Positions 16,943-26,083 are shown, counted from the stretch's first letter. The stretch: DNA of 64,000 nucleotides from Hirschia sp964342355 (GCA_964342355.1 CAYFFG010000004.1:124001-188000); one strand, 5' to 3'. The notes: generated by a model from the sequence alone, not told the origin. Numbers and translations: made by a program.

Positions 16943-17401
16943 ATGCTCGCCTCAGATCCTCTTACCATTGGACAGCTCGCCCAAAGACTTGGCGTGAACG
17001 TTTCCGCCATCCGGTTTTATGAAAGCAAGGGTTTGGTCCGTCCCACACGCAATGATGGCGGGCAACGCCGCTTCAAAAGAAGCGACATTCGCCGCCTTTC
17101 CTTTGTTCTCATTGCGCAACAGCTTGGATTCACACTTGAAGAAATATGCGAAAAACTTGCAGCACTTCCAATGGAACGCACGCCCAATAAAGCTGATTGG
17201 GCGGAAATTTCATCTAACTTCAAAGACCGGCTCGACGAAAAAATCGCCTCCATGACTCGTCTGCGCAAAAACCTTGATCAATGCATCGGATGTGGCTGCC
17301 TGTCGCTCAAAGCATGCAAGATATATAACAAGGATGATCGCCTATCCGAACTTGGACCCGGTCCGAAATATATTTTAGATCCCTTTGAGGACTTGGGTTA
17401 A
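16943..17401 (+). CDS. soxR: Redox-sensitive regulator SoxR
   Basis: 152 residues of MerR type. An N-terminal winged helix (LTIGQLAQRLGVNVSAIRFY, then ESKGLVRPTRNDGGQRRF), a dimerisation helix, and the [2Fe-2S] cluster motif CIGCGCLSLKAC with Cys114, 117, 119 and 125 (C-x2-C-x-C-x5-C). The C-terminus has LGPGPKYIL as in other SoxR proteins. Oxidation of the cluster by redox-active compounds activates target promoters. In non-enteric bacteria SoxR acts directly on target genes; here the divergent VOC gene is the evident one, through the box at 16902-16919. Confidence 0.95.
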   Translation: MLASDPLTIGQLAQRLGVNVSAIRFYESKGLVRPTRNDGGQRRFKRSDIRRLSFVLIAQQLGFTLEEICEKLAALPMERTPNKADWAEISSNFKDRLDEKIASMTRLRKNLDQCIGCGCLSLKACKIYNKDDRLSELGPGPKYILDPFEDLG

Positions 17402-17462
17402 TTCAAACTTCGTGTAAAACGCTTACCACCTTTTGAAAACTGAATGGAGCGGCAGACCCGGC

Positions 17463-18776
17463 ATGCCATTGGGCGCTGTACAAACAGGTGACCCTGTCAC
17501 CACGCTGACCCCAGCCCCCCCAAAAGCCCCTCCTTCACCCCAAAGTTTACGTATCGTCATCTTGTCTTATCGCTCGACACCTCACGTCGGCGGCCAGGGT
17601 GTTTATGTAGACTATGTTTCCCGCGCACTCGTTGATCTGGGCCACAAAGTCGACGTCATTTCGGGACCGCCCTATCCGGAACTAGACGCACGCGTAAACC
17701 TTATCCAGCTCCCATCGCTGGACCTTTATGCTCAACCGCATAACGGACATTTTTCACTGCGTTGGAAACACCTTTTAAGCCCTACAGACACATACGAGTA
17801 TTTTGGCCATCTGGCTGGCAGGTTTGTCGAACCGTTCACCTTTGGACAACGCGCCTACGCTTACCTTAAAAGCCATCGCAACGACTATGACGTTGTGTTG
17901 GACAATCAAACATTGTCGCATGGGACATCGCGTATCGAGCATGATCTAAAAATACCGATGGTGACAGTCATTCATCATCCCATCACCGCAGATCGAAGGC
18001 TTGCGCTTGAAGCTGCTCCCGATTGGAAACATCGCTGGCTAATTAGGCAATGGTATGGCTTCCACAAGATGCAGATTAAGGTCGCCCAGAAAGCTGGCCA
18101 AATTGTATGCCCTTCATTGTCCACAAAAAACAATGTGGTTGAGGAATTTGAAGTCGATCAAAACAAAATCTGCCCGATACGACTAGGCGTTGATCGCACC
18201 ATCTTCAAACCCGCCTCTCAGCTAACACGGCGGTCAAACCGGCTGATTACAACCGCAAGCGCAGATGTTCCCCTAAAAGGGCTTCCCTATCTCATTCACG
18301 CATACAACATGCTGCTAAAGCAGCATCCCGACCTAGAACTCGTCGTCATCGGAAAACTGCGGGATGGCCCCGCAAAAGACCTGATTAATGAACTTGAACT
18401 CAATGACCGCATTGAATTTAAGAGCGGCCTGACGCGCGCAGAATTGGCGCGAGAATTTCAAACAGCAACACTTGCTATTACGCCATCTCTTTATGAAGGG
18501 TTTGGTTTGCCTGCAGCAGAAGCTATGAGTTGCGGAACAGCTGTTGTTGTTACGGACGGCGGCTCACTTCCTGAAGTTGCCGGAAACGCAGGCGTTGTCG
18601 TTCCACGCGCGGATGCTCAGGCGCTAGCGATTGAAATTGATGACATTCTAGTTTCACCAGATCGACGCACTGAATTGGAAACGGCCTGCCTTAAGCGCGC
18701 AGAAACCCATTTTGACTGGTCCACAATCGCTCCCCTTTATATTGAACAATTTGAGAGAGCGATTGCCAAATGCTGA
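17463..18776 (+). CDS. GT4 family glycosyltransferase
   Basis: About 437 residues, GT-B fold: an N-terminal acceptor domain beginning LRIVILSYRSTPHVGGQGVY (GG loop) and a C-terminal donor domain with LYEGFGLPAAEAMSCGTAVV, the E-x7-E signature of GT4 retaining transferases. TTG 17433 in the same frame is an alternative start without a ribosome site; ATG 17463 has GGAG somewhat far upstream. It overlaps the methyltransferase gene by 7 bp, so the two are translated together. Donor and acceptor are unknown; the cluster suggests synthesis of a methylated glycan or glycolipid (inference). Confidence 0.85.
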   Translation: MPLGAVQTGDPVTTLTPAPPKAPPSPQSLRIVILSYRSTPHVGGQGVYVDYVSRALVDLGHKVDVISGPPYPELDARVNLIQLPSLDLYAQPHNGHFSLRWKHLLSPTDTYEYFGHLAGRFVEPFTFGQRAYAYLKSHRNDYDVVLDNQTLSHGTSRIEHDLKIPMVTVIHHPITADRRLALEAAPDWKHRWLIRQWYGFHKMQIKVAQKAGQIVCPSLSTKNNVVEEFEVDQNKICPIRLGVDRTIFKPASQLTRRSNRLITTASADVPLKGLPYLIHAYNMLLKQHPDLELVVIGKLRDGPAKDLINELELNDRIEFKSGLTRAELAREFQTATLAITPSLYEGFGLPAAEAMSCGTAVVVTDGGSLPEVAGNAGVVVPRADAQALAIEIDDILVSPDRRTELETACLKRAETHFDWSTIAPLYIEQFERAIAKC

Positions 18777-19498
18777 CTGCGCGCCTCAAGGAACTTAAAC
18801 TTACCCCTGGAGCCTGGGTGCTCGACCTGGGGTGCGGCGAAGGCAGGCACGTACACGGCGTACAAATGATTGGCGGCGTGAATGTCGTTGGAGTGGATAT
18901 AGACCGACCGTCGATTGAAAAGGCGCGCACAGGTACGCTGGAATTGGGGAAACAAAAAAACTCGGTTACGGATTACCTCATAGGCGACGCTTACAACCTG
19001 CCATTCGAAGATGACACGTTTGACGCCGTTATCTGTTCTGAAGTGCTAGAGCATTTGGATAATTTTGAAAAAGTGATTGGCGAAATCAGACGTGTTTCCA
19101 AACCCGCCAGCACATTTTGCGCAAGCGTGCCGCATGCTTGGGTGGAAAGAATTTGCTGGCGCCTCGCCCCGCCCCCAAACGGTTATCCCTATGCGCCTGG
19201 AGGACATATCCGCATTTTCGACGACACTCACCTTCGATACGCGATTGAGCGCAAAGGGTTTAAGATGTTTAACCGCCATCATGCACATGGTCTTCATGCG
19301 CCCTATTGGTGGCTTAAATGTCTTTTCTGGAACAACAATGAGAACCACCCTTGGATCAAGGCTTACCACAAATTCCTCGTTTGGGACTTACTTAAACAAC
19401 CTGTGTTGACGCGCGTGCTTGAAGCAATCACAGCGCCCATTATCGGGAAAAGCGTGGTTATGTATTTCAACGCCACCAATTTGGAGGTGACGGAATGA
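18770..19498 (+). CDS. Class I SAM-dependent methyltransferase
   Basis: 242 residues. Motif I is VLDLGCGEGRH at about 17-27, an acidic residue follows in VVGVDID, motif II lies in FDAVICSEVLEHL near 88, of the Methyltransf_11 type. The C-terminal half is aromatic-rich (PYWWLKCLFWNNNENHPW) and may meet a membrane or lipid acceptor. It overlaps the glycosyltransferase by 7 bp and the next gene by 4 bp. The substrate is not known. Confidence 0.82.
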   Translation: MLTARLKELKLTPGAWVLDLGCGEGRHVHGVQMIGGVNVVGVDIDRPSIEKARTGTLELGKQKNSVTDYLIGDAYNLPFEDDTFDAVICSEVLEHLDNFEKVIGEIRRVSKPASTFCASVPHAWVERICWRLAPPPNGYPYAPGGHIRIFDDTHLRYAIERKGFKMFNRHHAHGLHAPYWWLKCLFWNNNENHPWIKAYHKFLVWDLLKQPVLTRVLEAITAPIIGKSVVMYFNATNLEVTE

Positions 19499-20586
19499 GG
19501 CGCACAGAGGAAACTCAGCTATCCGGTTCGCCTGCTTCTACAGGCTTTCATGATCCAAATATTAAAGGCGCAATCAAACGTATCCTGGAACTCCAACAAC
19601 CTAATGGCGCCATACCCTGGTTTGAAAATGGCCCTTGGGATGCATGGAACCATACTGAATGCGTCATCGCACTCAGCGCAGCCGGCTATTTTAAGCAGGC
19701 AGCGCACGCCTTAGATCATCTACAACACCTCCAAAAACCTGACGGCTCCATTCCTGGAGAATATGGGAACGCCGTTCCCATGCAGGACCACACCCATATG
19801 GCCCGCACACACACGCCGCTGTTTCACGACACAAATTTCACAGCTTATTGCGCGGTCGGCGTATGGCGATATGTCTTGGACACAAAGAACCTAAGCCATG
19901 CAAAACGCTGGTGGCCCATGGTGATGCAAGCCATGTCGTTTGTAACGAGCCTCCAGTCAGAGCATGGCGATATCCTTTGGGCAAGCGAAGGACTGATTGG
20001 CGGCCCAGATGATGCGCTGGTTGCCGGTAACGCGTCTATCCACAAAAGCCTCGAATGCGCTATCGCGTTTGCAGAGGCGTTGGACGAGACCCAACACGCA
20101 GATTACTGGCGCATGGCGCGTCAGAATATTGGCGAATGCTTGCGGCAAAATCCTGCACGCTTTGACCGCGCCGGACACTCGCGCGCAAATTTTGCTATGG
20201 ACTGGTATTATCCCATCCTTGCAGGCGTGCTTGACAAACCCAGCGCCCTGGCGCGCCTAAACACGCATTGGGATACATTCATTGAACCCAAACTTGGCTG
20301 CCGATGCGTCAAGGAAGAACCCTGGGTGACGACCGCAGAAACATGCGAACTGATCCTGGCCCTTATAAGTGTTGGAGAGCGTGCGCGCGCAAAGACACTG
20401 TTTGAAACTGTTCAGTCACACGCCAATTCAGATGGCGCTTATTGGATGGGTTGGCAATTTGAAGAACAGATATTCTGGCCGGAAGAGACACCGTCCTGGA
20501 CACAGGCCGCAGTAATCATCGCCGCCGATGCGCTTTACAACACATCAGCAGCAAGCCAGTTGCTGGTTAGGCATATGTCAACCTAA
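19495..20586 (+). CDS. Alpha/alpha-barrel protein of the prenyltransferase/squalene-cyclase-like fold
   Basis: 363 residues. Repeated helical pairs with LQQPNGAIPWF, LQKPDGSIPGEY and ANSDGAYWMGW resemble the QW-like repeats of squalene-hopene cyclases and the alpha-barrel of prenyltransferase beta subunits. No DxDD cyclase motif was seen, so a cyclase reaction is doubtful; a glycan-directed alpha6 barrel enzyme is an alternative because such barrels also occur in glycoside hydrolases and lyases. The ATG overlaps the preceding stop (ATGA) and follows GGAGGTGA. It converges with the next methyltransferase, overlapping by 4 bp. Confidence 0.6.
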   Translation: MRRTEETQLSGSPASTGFHDPNIKGAIKRILELQQPNGAIPWFENGPWDAWNHTECVIALSAAGYFKQAAHALDHLQHLQKPDGSIPGEYGNAVPMQDHTHMARTHTPLFHDTNFTAYCAVGVWRYVLDTKNLSHAKRWWPMVMQAMSFVTSLQSEHGDILWASEGLIGGPDDALVAGNASIHKSLECAIAFAEALDETQHADYWRMARQNIGECLRQNPARFDRAGHSRANFAMDWYYPILAGVLDKPSALARLNTHWDTFIEPKLGCRCVKEEPWVTTAETCELILALISVGERARAKTLFETVQSHANSDGAYWMGWQFEEQIFWPEETPSWTQAAVIIAADALYNTSAASQLLVRHMST

Positions 20587-21197
20587 CACCTGCGCAACAA
20601 ACGTAGGCTTTCGACCGCTGCTATTTCTTCAAATAATCCAGACGCAATAGCGCACTTGTATATCTCAAAGGGCGCCTGGCCGCCATCTTCCGGATTTGGA
20701 AACACATCATGGATGGCCATAACGCCCCTGCGAGCCACATGACCTGACCAACCTCGCAAGTCATTGAATGCGTGCTCCAGCGTATGCCCTCCATCAATGA
20801 ACAAAAAACCCAAAGGCGTTTGCCAGTATCGCGCAATAATGGGCGACTTTCCGACGATGGGAATCACCGTTTCTTCCAATCCTGCTAGCCTCAGATTGCT
20901 GCGCAGAAATGGAAGCGTATCCATTGCACCCGCCGCATCATCCCAAAGCTCTGCATCATGCCATTCCCAGCCTGGCTGATTCTCTTCTGACCCACGATGA
21001 TGATCAACGGCAAACAAGATACCGCCTTTGGGATGTATCGCACGACCAATATGGATTGCCGAAAGGCCACAATATGACCCCACTTCCAAACAGGGGCCCA
21101 AATCGACGCTTTCAGCAGCAGCTTCAGCCAGCGCCACGGCCTCCTCTTCAGCAAGAAAACCCTTTACATTCGAGAGATCAAAGTCAGGCAGGCTCAT
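20583..21197 (-). CDS. Class I SAM-dependent methyltransferase (Methyltransf_24 type)
   Basis: 204 residues. The SAM site is CLEVGSYCGLSAIHIG near 36, followed by FAVDHHRGSEENQ with the ribose-binding acidic residue, and GFLFIDGGHTLEHAFNDL near 130. This resembles the small sugar- or antibiotic-type O-methyltransferases (CmcI/Methyltransf_24). It is tail-to-tail with the barrel protein at 19495, with overlapping stops, which suggests long-standing association with that cluster. The substrate is unknown. Confidence 0.8.
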   Translation of the reverse strand: MSLPDFDLSNVKGFLAEEEAVALAEAAAESVDLGPCLEVGSYCGLSAIHIGRAIHPKGGILFAVDHHRGSEENQPGWEWHDAELWDDAAGAMDTLPFLRSNLRLAGLEETVIPIVGKSPIIARYWQTPLGFLFIDGGHTLEHAFNDLRGWSGHVARRGVMAIHDVFPNPEDGGQAPFEIYKCAIASGLFEEIAAVESLRLLRRC

Positions 21198-21209
21198 CGA
21201 AAAATAACT

Positions 21210-22109
21210 TTACGCATCTTCTGCGCGATTTGCTGCGCGCATAATCGCATCTACAAATGTCGGATAAAGCTGCGGTGGGATTTCATGCCCCATACCTTTT
21301 TTCAAAATAAACTCGGCGCCAGGAATGGATGCAGCCGTATCTTCCCCACCTGACGGCGTAATCAGCGGGTCCTTATCCCCATGCAGTACGACAGCCGGGA
21401 CTTTTAGGCCTGCCAATTTCTCCCGACGATCCGGCGCAGACATGATCGCAGTCAACTGACGTGCAATCCCGACAGGGTAAAAGCTGCGCTTTAGATCCGC
21501 CAAAGCGCGTGCGCGTAATTCATCATCAGGTATAGGATATCCAGTGCCGCCCAGAATACGGGCCGACTTAACCGCCGCATCCAGATATCCATCAAGATCT
21601 TCAGCAGGGTTTGGAGGGCGCTGAGTTGTAAGCGCTGCCGCCTCCGCCGTGGATTGCCCGACTGCAAGATTCCCATTGGTCGACATGATGGACGTTAGAG
21701 ACAAGACACGATCCTGATGATCAGCGGCCACTAACTGGGATATCATGCCGCCCATAGACACGCCAGCAATGTGGGCCTTCTTGACGCCTAACGCATCAAG
21801 AAGGCCCACAGCATCCTTTGCCATATCCTCCAATTGGTAAGGAGCGCCCGTCGCAACGCCTTTACCTCGATTAGCCATTGCCTTGCCAAGGTCCGGCATG
21901 CCCAGGTCATCCATCTTCTGAGACAGGCCAATGTCGCGGTTATCAAAGCGGATCGCGCGAAACCCTTTGTCCGTAAACATGTTCATCAACGGCTCGGGCC
22001 AGCGAGTCATCTGCCATGACAAACCCTGCACAAGAAGCAAAGGACGACCATCTGCGGGTCCGAACACATCATACTCCAGCTCGATACCATTCGACGTTAT
22101 TTTCGCCAT
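21210..22109 (-). CDS. Alpha/beta hydrolase
   Basis: 299 residues with the complete fold: the oxyanion region VQGLSWQMTRW, nucleophile Ser in HIAGVSMGGMISQ near 118, acid Asp in VLHGDKDPLI near 247 and catalytic His in KGMGHEIPPQ near 275. Similar enzymes are esterases, lactonases or C-C hydrolases. The gene starts 163 bp from the divergent Baeyer-Villiger-type monooxygenase; BVMO and esterase often act one after another on ketones and the resulting esters, so an esterase role is plausible. It may share an operon with the methyltransferase 13 bp downstream. Confidence 0.85.
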   Translation of the reverse strand: MAKITSNGIELEYDVFGPADGRPLLLVQGLSWQMTRWPEPLMNMFTDKGFRAIRFDNRDIGLSQKMDDLGMPDLGKAMANRGKGVATGAPYQLEDMAKDAVGLLDALGVKKAHIAGVSMGGMISQLVAADHQDRVLSLTSIMSTNGNLAVGQSTAEAAALTTQRPPNPAEDLDGYLDAAVKSARILGGTGYPIPDDELRARALADLKRSFYPVGIARQLTAIMSAPDRREKLAGLKVPAVVLHGDKDPLITPSGGEDTAASIPGAEFILKKGMGHEIPPQLYPTFVDAIMRAANRAEDA

Positions 22110-22245
22110 TTGAAACTCCTCACGCGATTCTTATTTTTAGAAGCAATGGTTTCCACACACATCACCCTGCCGCAATAGGGCCACTTTGTTACACCAGCTA
22201 AAAATACACGCTCGTGACGACTTGTCATCATTCGCCACCTATGTA

Positions 22246-22266
22246 TATTCGAGAAAAATTCGAATA
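22246..22266. promoter_or_regulatory. Inverted repeat just upstream of the monooxygenase start
   Basis: TATTCGA (22246-22252) and TCGAATA (22260-22266) are exact mirror arms separated by 7 bp, ending 7 bp before ATG 22273. Spacing suits a repressor operator near the ribosome site or an RNA hairpin that hides it. Confidence 0.45.
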
Positions 22267-22272
22267 ATAGGT

Positions 22273-23796
22273 ATGGATATGTCTCGCGAGATTTTTGACG
22301 TTCTGATCATCGGCGCCGGCCTTTCAGGCATCGGCGCAGCGCGCTATCTGAAAAAGAAGTGTCCACAAAAGACTTTCGCTATCCTGGAAGCGAAGCCCAA
22401 AATCGGCGGCACTTGGGAATTGTTCAAATATCCCGGCATTCGCTCGGACAGCGACATGCACACCATGGGATATGCATTCAAGCCGTGGACCAACCCCAAA
22501 GCGATTTCAGACGGAGAATCCATCCGAAACTACATCGCCGAAACAGCTGATGAGAACGGACTGACCGAGCACATTCGCTTTAATCAGAAAGTAAAATCAG
22601 CCGACTGGAATTCCGACGAGGCGGTATGGACACTGACCGTCGAAGAAAATGGCGAAATAAAAACTTATCAAACACAATTTCTTTTCTCCTGCGCTGGCTA
22701 TTACAAACACGAAGAAGGCTATCTTCCGACCTGGGGTGGAGAAGAAGACTTTGAGGGACAGTTTGTGCATCCCCAGTTCTGGCCAGAGGATCTTGATTAC
22801 ACCGGCAAGAAAGTCGCCATTATTGGCTCCGGCGCGACAGCCGTCACCCTCACCCCCGTGATGGCGGAAAAAGCGGCCCATGTTTATCAGGTCCAACGCT
22901 CACCCACATACGTCATTTCGCGCCCTACAGAAGACGCACACGCCAACAATCTCCAGAAATTCCTTCCAGCAGATGTCGCTTACGCAATGACACGCTGGCA
23001 GACCATTCTACGTGGTCGCATGATGCGCAAACAGTTTGGTAAGGATATTAAAGCCACCAAGCAGATGCTTATCGGCATGGTCGCCAAAGAGCTTGACGGA
23101 AAGTGCGATGTCGAAAAGCACTGGACGCCAGACTACTGGCCAGGACAGCAACGCATCTGCGCTGTCACAGACGGTGACATGTTCAATGCTATCAAAGATG
23201 GTCGCGCCAGCATGGTGACAGGTCACATCGACCATTTCACCAAAACAGGCATACAAATGAAGGACGGCGAGCATATTGAAGCCGACATAATCGTCACAGC
23301 GACAGGTCTTGTTTTAGAATTCATGGGCGGTATTGACGTTTCCGTTGATGGTCAAAACGTCGATCCGGGCAAGCTCCTGATCTACAAAGGGTTCATGTAT
23401 TCCAACATTCCGAACCTGATTTACTTCTCAGGATACACAAACGCATCCTGGACTCTGAAAGTTGACCTTGTTGCAGAATATGCCTGCCGTCTCCTCAGAT
23501 ACATGGACAAGAAGGGCGCCAAGCAATGGGTCCCGCTTGCGAGTGAAGCCGATTTTCAAAAGACCGGCGCATCCAACAACTTCATTTCCGGCTATTTCAA
23601 GCGAGCGCACCACCGTCTTCCGAAGCACGGAGCTGAATTCCCCTGGATTCATGAGCAAGACTATTTCTGGGACCGCAAAACACTTCGTAAAGGTGAGCTT
23701 GAGGACGGAGTCCTGAAGATATCCGCCGCAGACAAAATCATCTTTCCAGAAAGCCAGAAGGCAGAGAGCAACAAAGAGGCTGTTGCTGCCGAATGA
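22273..23796 (+). CDS. Flavin-containing / Baeyer-Villiger-type monooxygenase
   Basis: 507 residues from ATG 22273; the open frame upstream to 22186 runs across the palindrome and is unlikely to be coding. FAD Rossmann motif GAGLSG at 14-19, the Baeyer-Villiger fingerprint FEGQFVHPQFWP at 160-171 (F-x-G-x3-H-x3-W-P), and the NADPH Rossmann motif GSGATA at 185-190. These enzymes insert oxygen next to a ketone, forming esters or lactones. The alpha/beta hydrolase opposite could open the product. It heads the catabolic region at 22-38 kb. Actual ketone unknown. Confidence 0.88.
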   Translation: MDMSREIFDVLIIGAGLSGIGAARYLKKKCPQKTFAILEAKPKIGGTWELFKYPGIRSDSDMHTMGYAFKPWTNPKAISDGESIRNYIAETADENGLTEHIRFNQKVKSADWNSDEAVWTLTVEENGEIKTYQTQFLFSCAGYYKHEEGYLPTWGGEEDFEGQFVHPQFWPEDLDYTGKKVAIIGSGATAVTLTPVMAEKAAHVYQVQRSPTYVISRPTEDAHANNLQKFLPADVAYAMTRWQTILRGRMMRKQFGKDIKATKQMLIGMVAKELDGKCDVEKHWTPDYWPGQQRICAVTDGDMFNAIKDGRASMVTGHIDHFTKTGIQMKDGEHIEADIIVTATGLVLEFMGGIDVSVDGQNVDPGKLLIYKGFMYSNIPNLIYFSGYTNASWTLKVDLVAEYACRLLRYMDKKGAKQWVPLASEADFQKTGASNNFISGYFKRAHHRLPKHGAEFPWIHEQDYFWDRKTLRKGELEDGVLKISAADKIIFPESQKAESNKEAVAAE

Positions 23797-23973
23797 GTGA
23801 TAACAATCTGGTATGCCGTTACAAATTTATACGCCTTCCAACAGTTAAAGCTGTTCATCATTGAGCGAAGAACGCTTGAAGGCTTTCAAAACATCGGTAT
23901 GCTAGATCGAAAAACGATAAATACCGACGCGAGTATTAAAGCGCACAAAGATGCGCCGGGAGGAAAATTAGGC

Positions 23974-24399
23974 ATGGCATGGGACTTTGAGACCGAGCCA
24001 GAGTTTCAAGAGAAACTCGACTGGATGGATTCGTTTGTCCGCGAAAAGGTAGAGCCCCTCTCCTTTCTCGGCATCCACCCGTATGACGCAAAAAACTCCA
24101 AGCGCAACGAACTTGTACGCCCCTTGCAGGAAGCCGTCCGGCAACAAGACCTTTGGGCTTGCCACCTAGGTCCCAAGCTTGGCGGTAAAATGATCGGTTC
24201 ATTTGTCATGGGCATCGCCGACGGACCGACAGAAGCGCACAAAGTGACAGTCGCCCGGCAGCATTTGCGCGCTTATAAAGGTATCGAAGACCCCAATTTT
24301 CCTGACTGTTCCATCCCTAACCGCACTTCAGCTGCGATTGCGCTTTATGGCGACCCTGCCGAAACACTGCGCGAACTTGCATTTGGGGGCGCAGACTAA
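23974..24399 (+). pseudogene. Acyl-CoA dehydrogenase remnant with internal in-frame deletion
   Basis: ATG 23974 follows GGAGG and begins MAWDFETEPEFQEKLDW, the N-terminus of a known acyl-CoA dehydrogenase subfamily, read to about residue 75 (WACHLGPKLGG). The text then jumps to MGIADGPTEAHKVTVARQ, which in full enzymes lies near the C-terminus. The whole FAD-binding middle domain and catalytic base region are missing, leaving 141 residues in place of the usual 380-420. The reading frame is kept through the junction. A product could be made but cannot bind FAD as a dehydrogenase. A special short paralogue is less likely. Confidence 0.75.
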
Positions 24400-24490
24400 A
24401 AACATGCGCTCGAATTTACTTGGGAAATCCGCCAAACACATTTTGAATATGATGAATGTCACGTTGAAATCTTTCAGAGGAAGCTCACCC

Positions 24491-24541
24491 ATGACTCAAA
24501 GTCGTTTTGGCCGTCTAACCGCGGTGGAGGCGTCACGATAA
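24491..24541 (+). other. Possible 16-codon leader ORF coupled to the MFS gene
   Basis: ATG 24491, preceded by AGAGGAAG, reads MTQSRFGRLTAVEASR and stops in TAATG, where the final A of the stop is the first base of the MFS start codon. Such overlap would couple translation. No attenuator-type structure is seen, so it may be chance. Confidence 0.25.
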
Positions 24542-26022
24542 TGTCTGCTGCTCCCCCACTTTCAACCCTAACCAAGCTGACATATGGTGTTGGCTCAATG
24601 GCCTATGGGGTCAAGGATGTCGCCTTCCGCACATTCCTACTCTACTACTACAACTATGTGATTGGCGCGCCTGCAACGCTTGTGTCCGGCGCCATCATGG
24701 TCGCTCTCGTGCTTGATGCGATTTCCGACCCAATTATCGGTCAAGTATCTGACAACATGCGGACAAAGTGGGGCCGACGTCACCCGCTGATGTATATCTC
24801 CGCGATTCCGGCCGCCGCCAGCTTTCTGTTACTGTGGCATCCGCCATCTGGCCTAACTGATACGCAACTCTTCATCTATGTCGCACTCTTAGCATCCGGC
24901 GTGCGCACATTTATCACACTGTACGAAATCCCGAGCTCTGCGCTCGCACCTGAGTTGGCGACCGACTATAACGATCGCACCTCGATTGCGAGCTACCGCT
25001 ACTTTTTTGCTTACTTTGGCGGTGTGGGACTTGCCTTTATTGCGCTGTATTTCCTTTTACAACCGACACCTGAATACCCTGCCGGCCTTACCAATCCTGG
25101 CGCTTACTGGACCTTCGGCATCGTCGGCTCAGTGATCATGATTACTTCTGTCATCGCCTCAACTGCCGGCACACATCACCGCATCAAATACCTGCGCGTC
25201 CCGCCTAAGCCTGAGACGAAATCCAGCCCGCTGGATAATTTGAAAGTTATGGTGGAAACTTTCTCGCACAAAGGTTTCTTGGCGATCTTAGGCTTTGGGC
25301 TGCTAAAATACACCGCCATCGGAATGACCTCAGCTCTGACGCTTTATTTCAGCAACATTTTCTGGCGCTTCAGTCCGCGTGAGATTTCCATCCTGGTATT
25401 GGAATCCCTTGTGGCTTCAACCATTGCACTTGCAATAGCACCTCTTTGTTCCAGGACTTTCGGTAAAAGAAACTCCGCATTTATCCTGGCGGTGTTGGCG
25501 GTGGTGTTTGGGATTGCGCCTTACGTCCTGCGGTTTGCTGGTTTGTTCTGGGAAAACGGTAGCCCCTACCTTCTGCCAACCTTCTTCGCTGTTCACTCAA
25601 TGTATTATGTGTGCGGCGTCTCATCCGCCATTCTGGTGCACGCAATGATCGGCGATGTGATTGACGATTCAAGCTTGCGCACAGGACGTCGCTCTGAGGC
25701 ACTGTTTTATTCAGCTAACAGCTTCATGCAGAAATGTGTGTCAGGTCTGGGTATTATGGTCGCTGGCGCATTGCTCGCGATTGTGCAGATGCCAACAGGC
25801 GCAAACCCTGCAGACGTGCCACGCGAGGTGATTACTCATCTGGTGTTCCTCTACATCCCCGCAATTGCCGTGCTCTATCTGGGCGGCGCCTGCTTCCTGT
25901 ACTTCTACCGGATCAGTAAGGAAAGCCACGAGGCCAACCTTGAAGAAGTGCGCAAGCGCGATGAAACACCAAGTGTCGATCCTGACAAAGACCCCAGTGA
26001 GACCGCAACCGCGAACGTCTAA
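24541..26022 (+). CDS. MFS transporter, GPH (glycoside-pentoside-hexuronide:cation) type
   Basis: 493 residues with about 12 membrane helices. The N-terminus LTKLTYGVGSMAYGVKDVAF and the loop DPIIGQVSDNMRTKWGRRHPLMY (read in two pieces) are hallmarks of the GPH group, which moves glycosides with H+ or Na+. In this lineage related carriers also sit with catabolic operons for non-sugar compounds. It starts directly after a 16-codon leader frame. The next gene is a second MFS carrier of a different type and then a TonB receptor, suggesting uptake through both membranes. Cargo unknown. Confidence 0.82.
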   Translation: MSAAPPLSTLTKLTYGVGSMAYGVKDVAFRTFLLYYYNYVIGAPATLVSGAIMVALVLDAISDPIIGQVSDNMRTKWGRRHPLMYISAIPAAASFLLLWHPPSGLTDTQLFIYVALLASGVRTFITLYEIPSSALAPELATDYNDRTSIASYRYFFAYFGGVGLAFIALYFLLQPTPEYPAGLTNPGAYWTFGIVGSVIMITSVIASTAGTHHRIKYLRVPPKPETKSSPLDNLKVMVETFSHKGFLAILGFGLLKYTAIGMTSALTLYFSNIFWRFSPREISILVLESLVASTIALAIAPLCSRTFGKRNSAFILAVLAVVFGIAPYVLRFAGLFWENGSPYLLPTFFAVHSMYYVCGVSSAILVHAMIGDVIDDSSLRTGRRSEALFYSANSFMQKCVSGLGIMVAGALLAIVQMPTGANPADVPREVITHLVFLYIPAIAVLYLGGACFLYFYRISKESHEANLEEVRKRDETPSVDPDKDPSETATANV

Positions 26023-26042
26023 ATCAACGCGGCCAACTTTAA

Positions 26043-26083
26043 CTTCTTAGTCCGGCATTTTCGTAAATGAACGGACTAAGAAG
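26043..26083. repeat. Strong 12-bp inverted repeat between the two MFS genes
   Basis: CTTCTTAGTCCG (26043-26054) and CGGACTAAGAAG (26072-26083) are exact complements with a 17-base loop. No T-run follows on either strand, so it is not a standard terminator. It may be an mRNA-stabilising hairpin or an operator for the gene at 26103. Confidence 0.5.
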
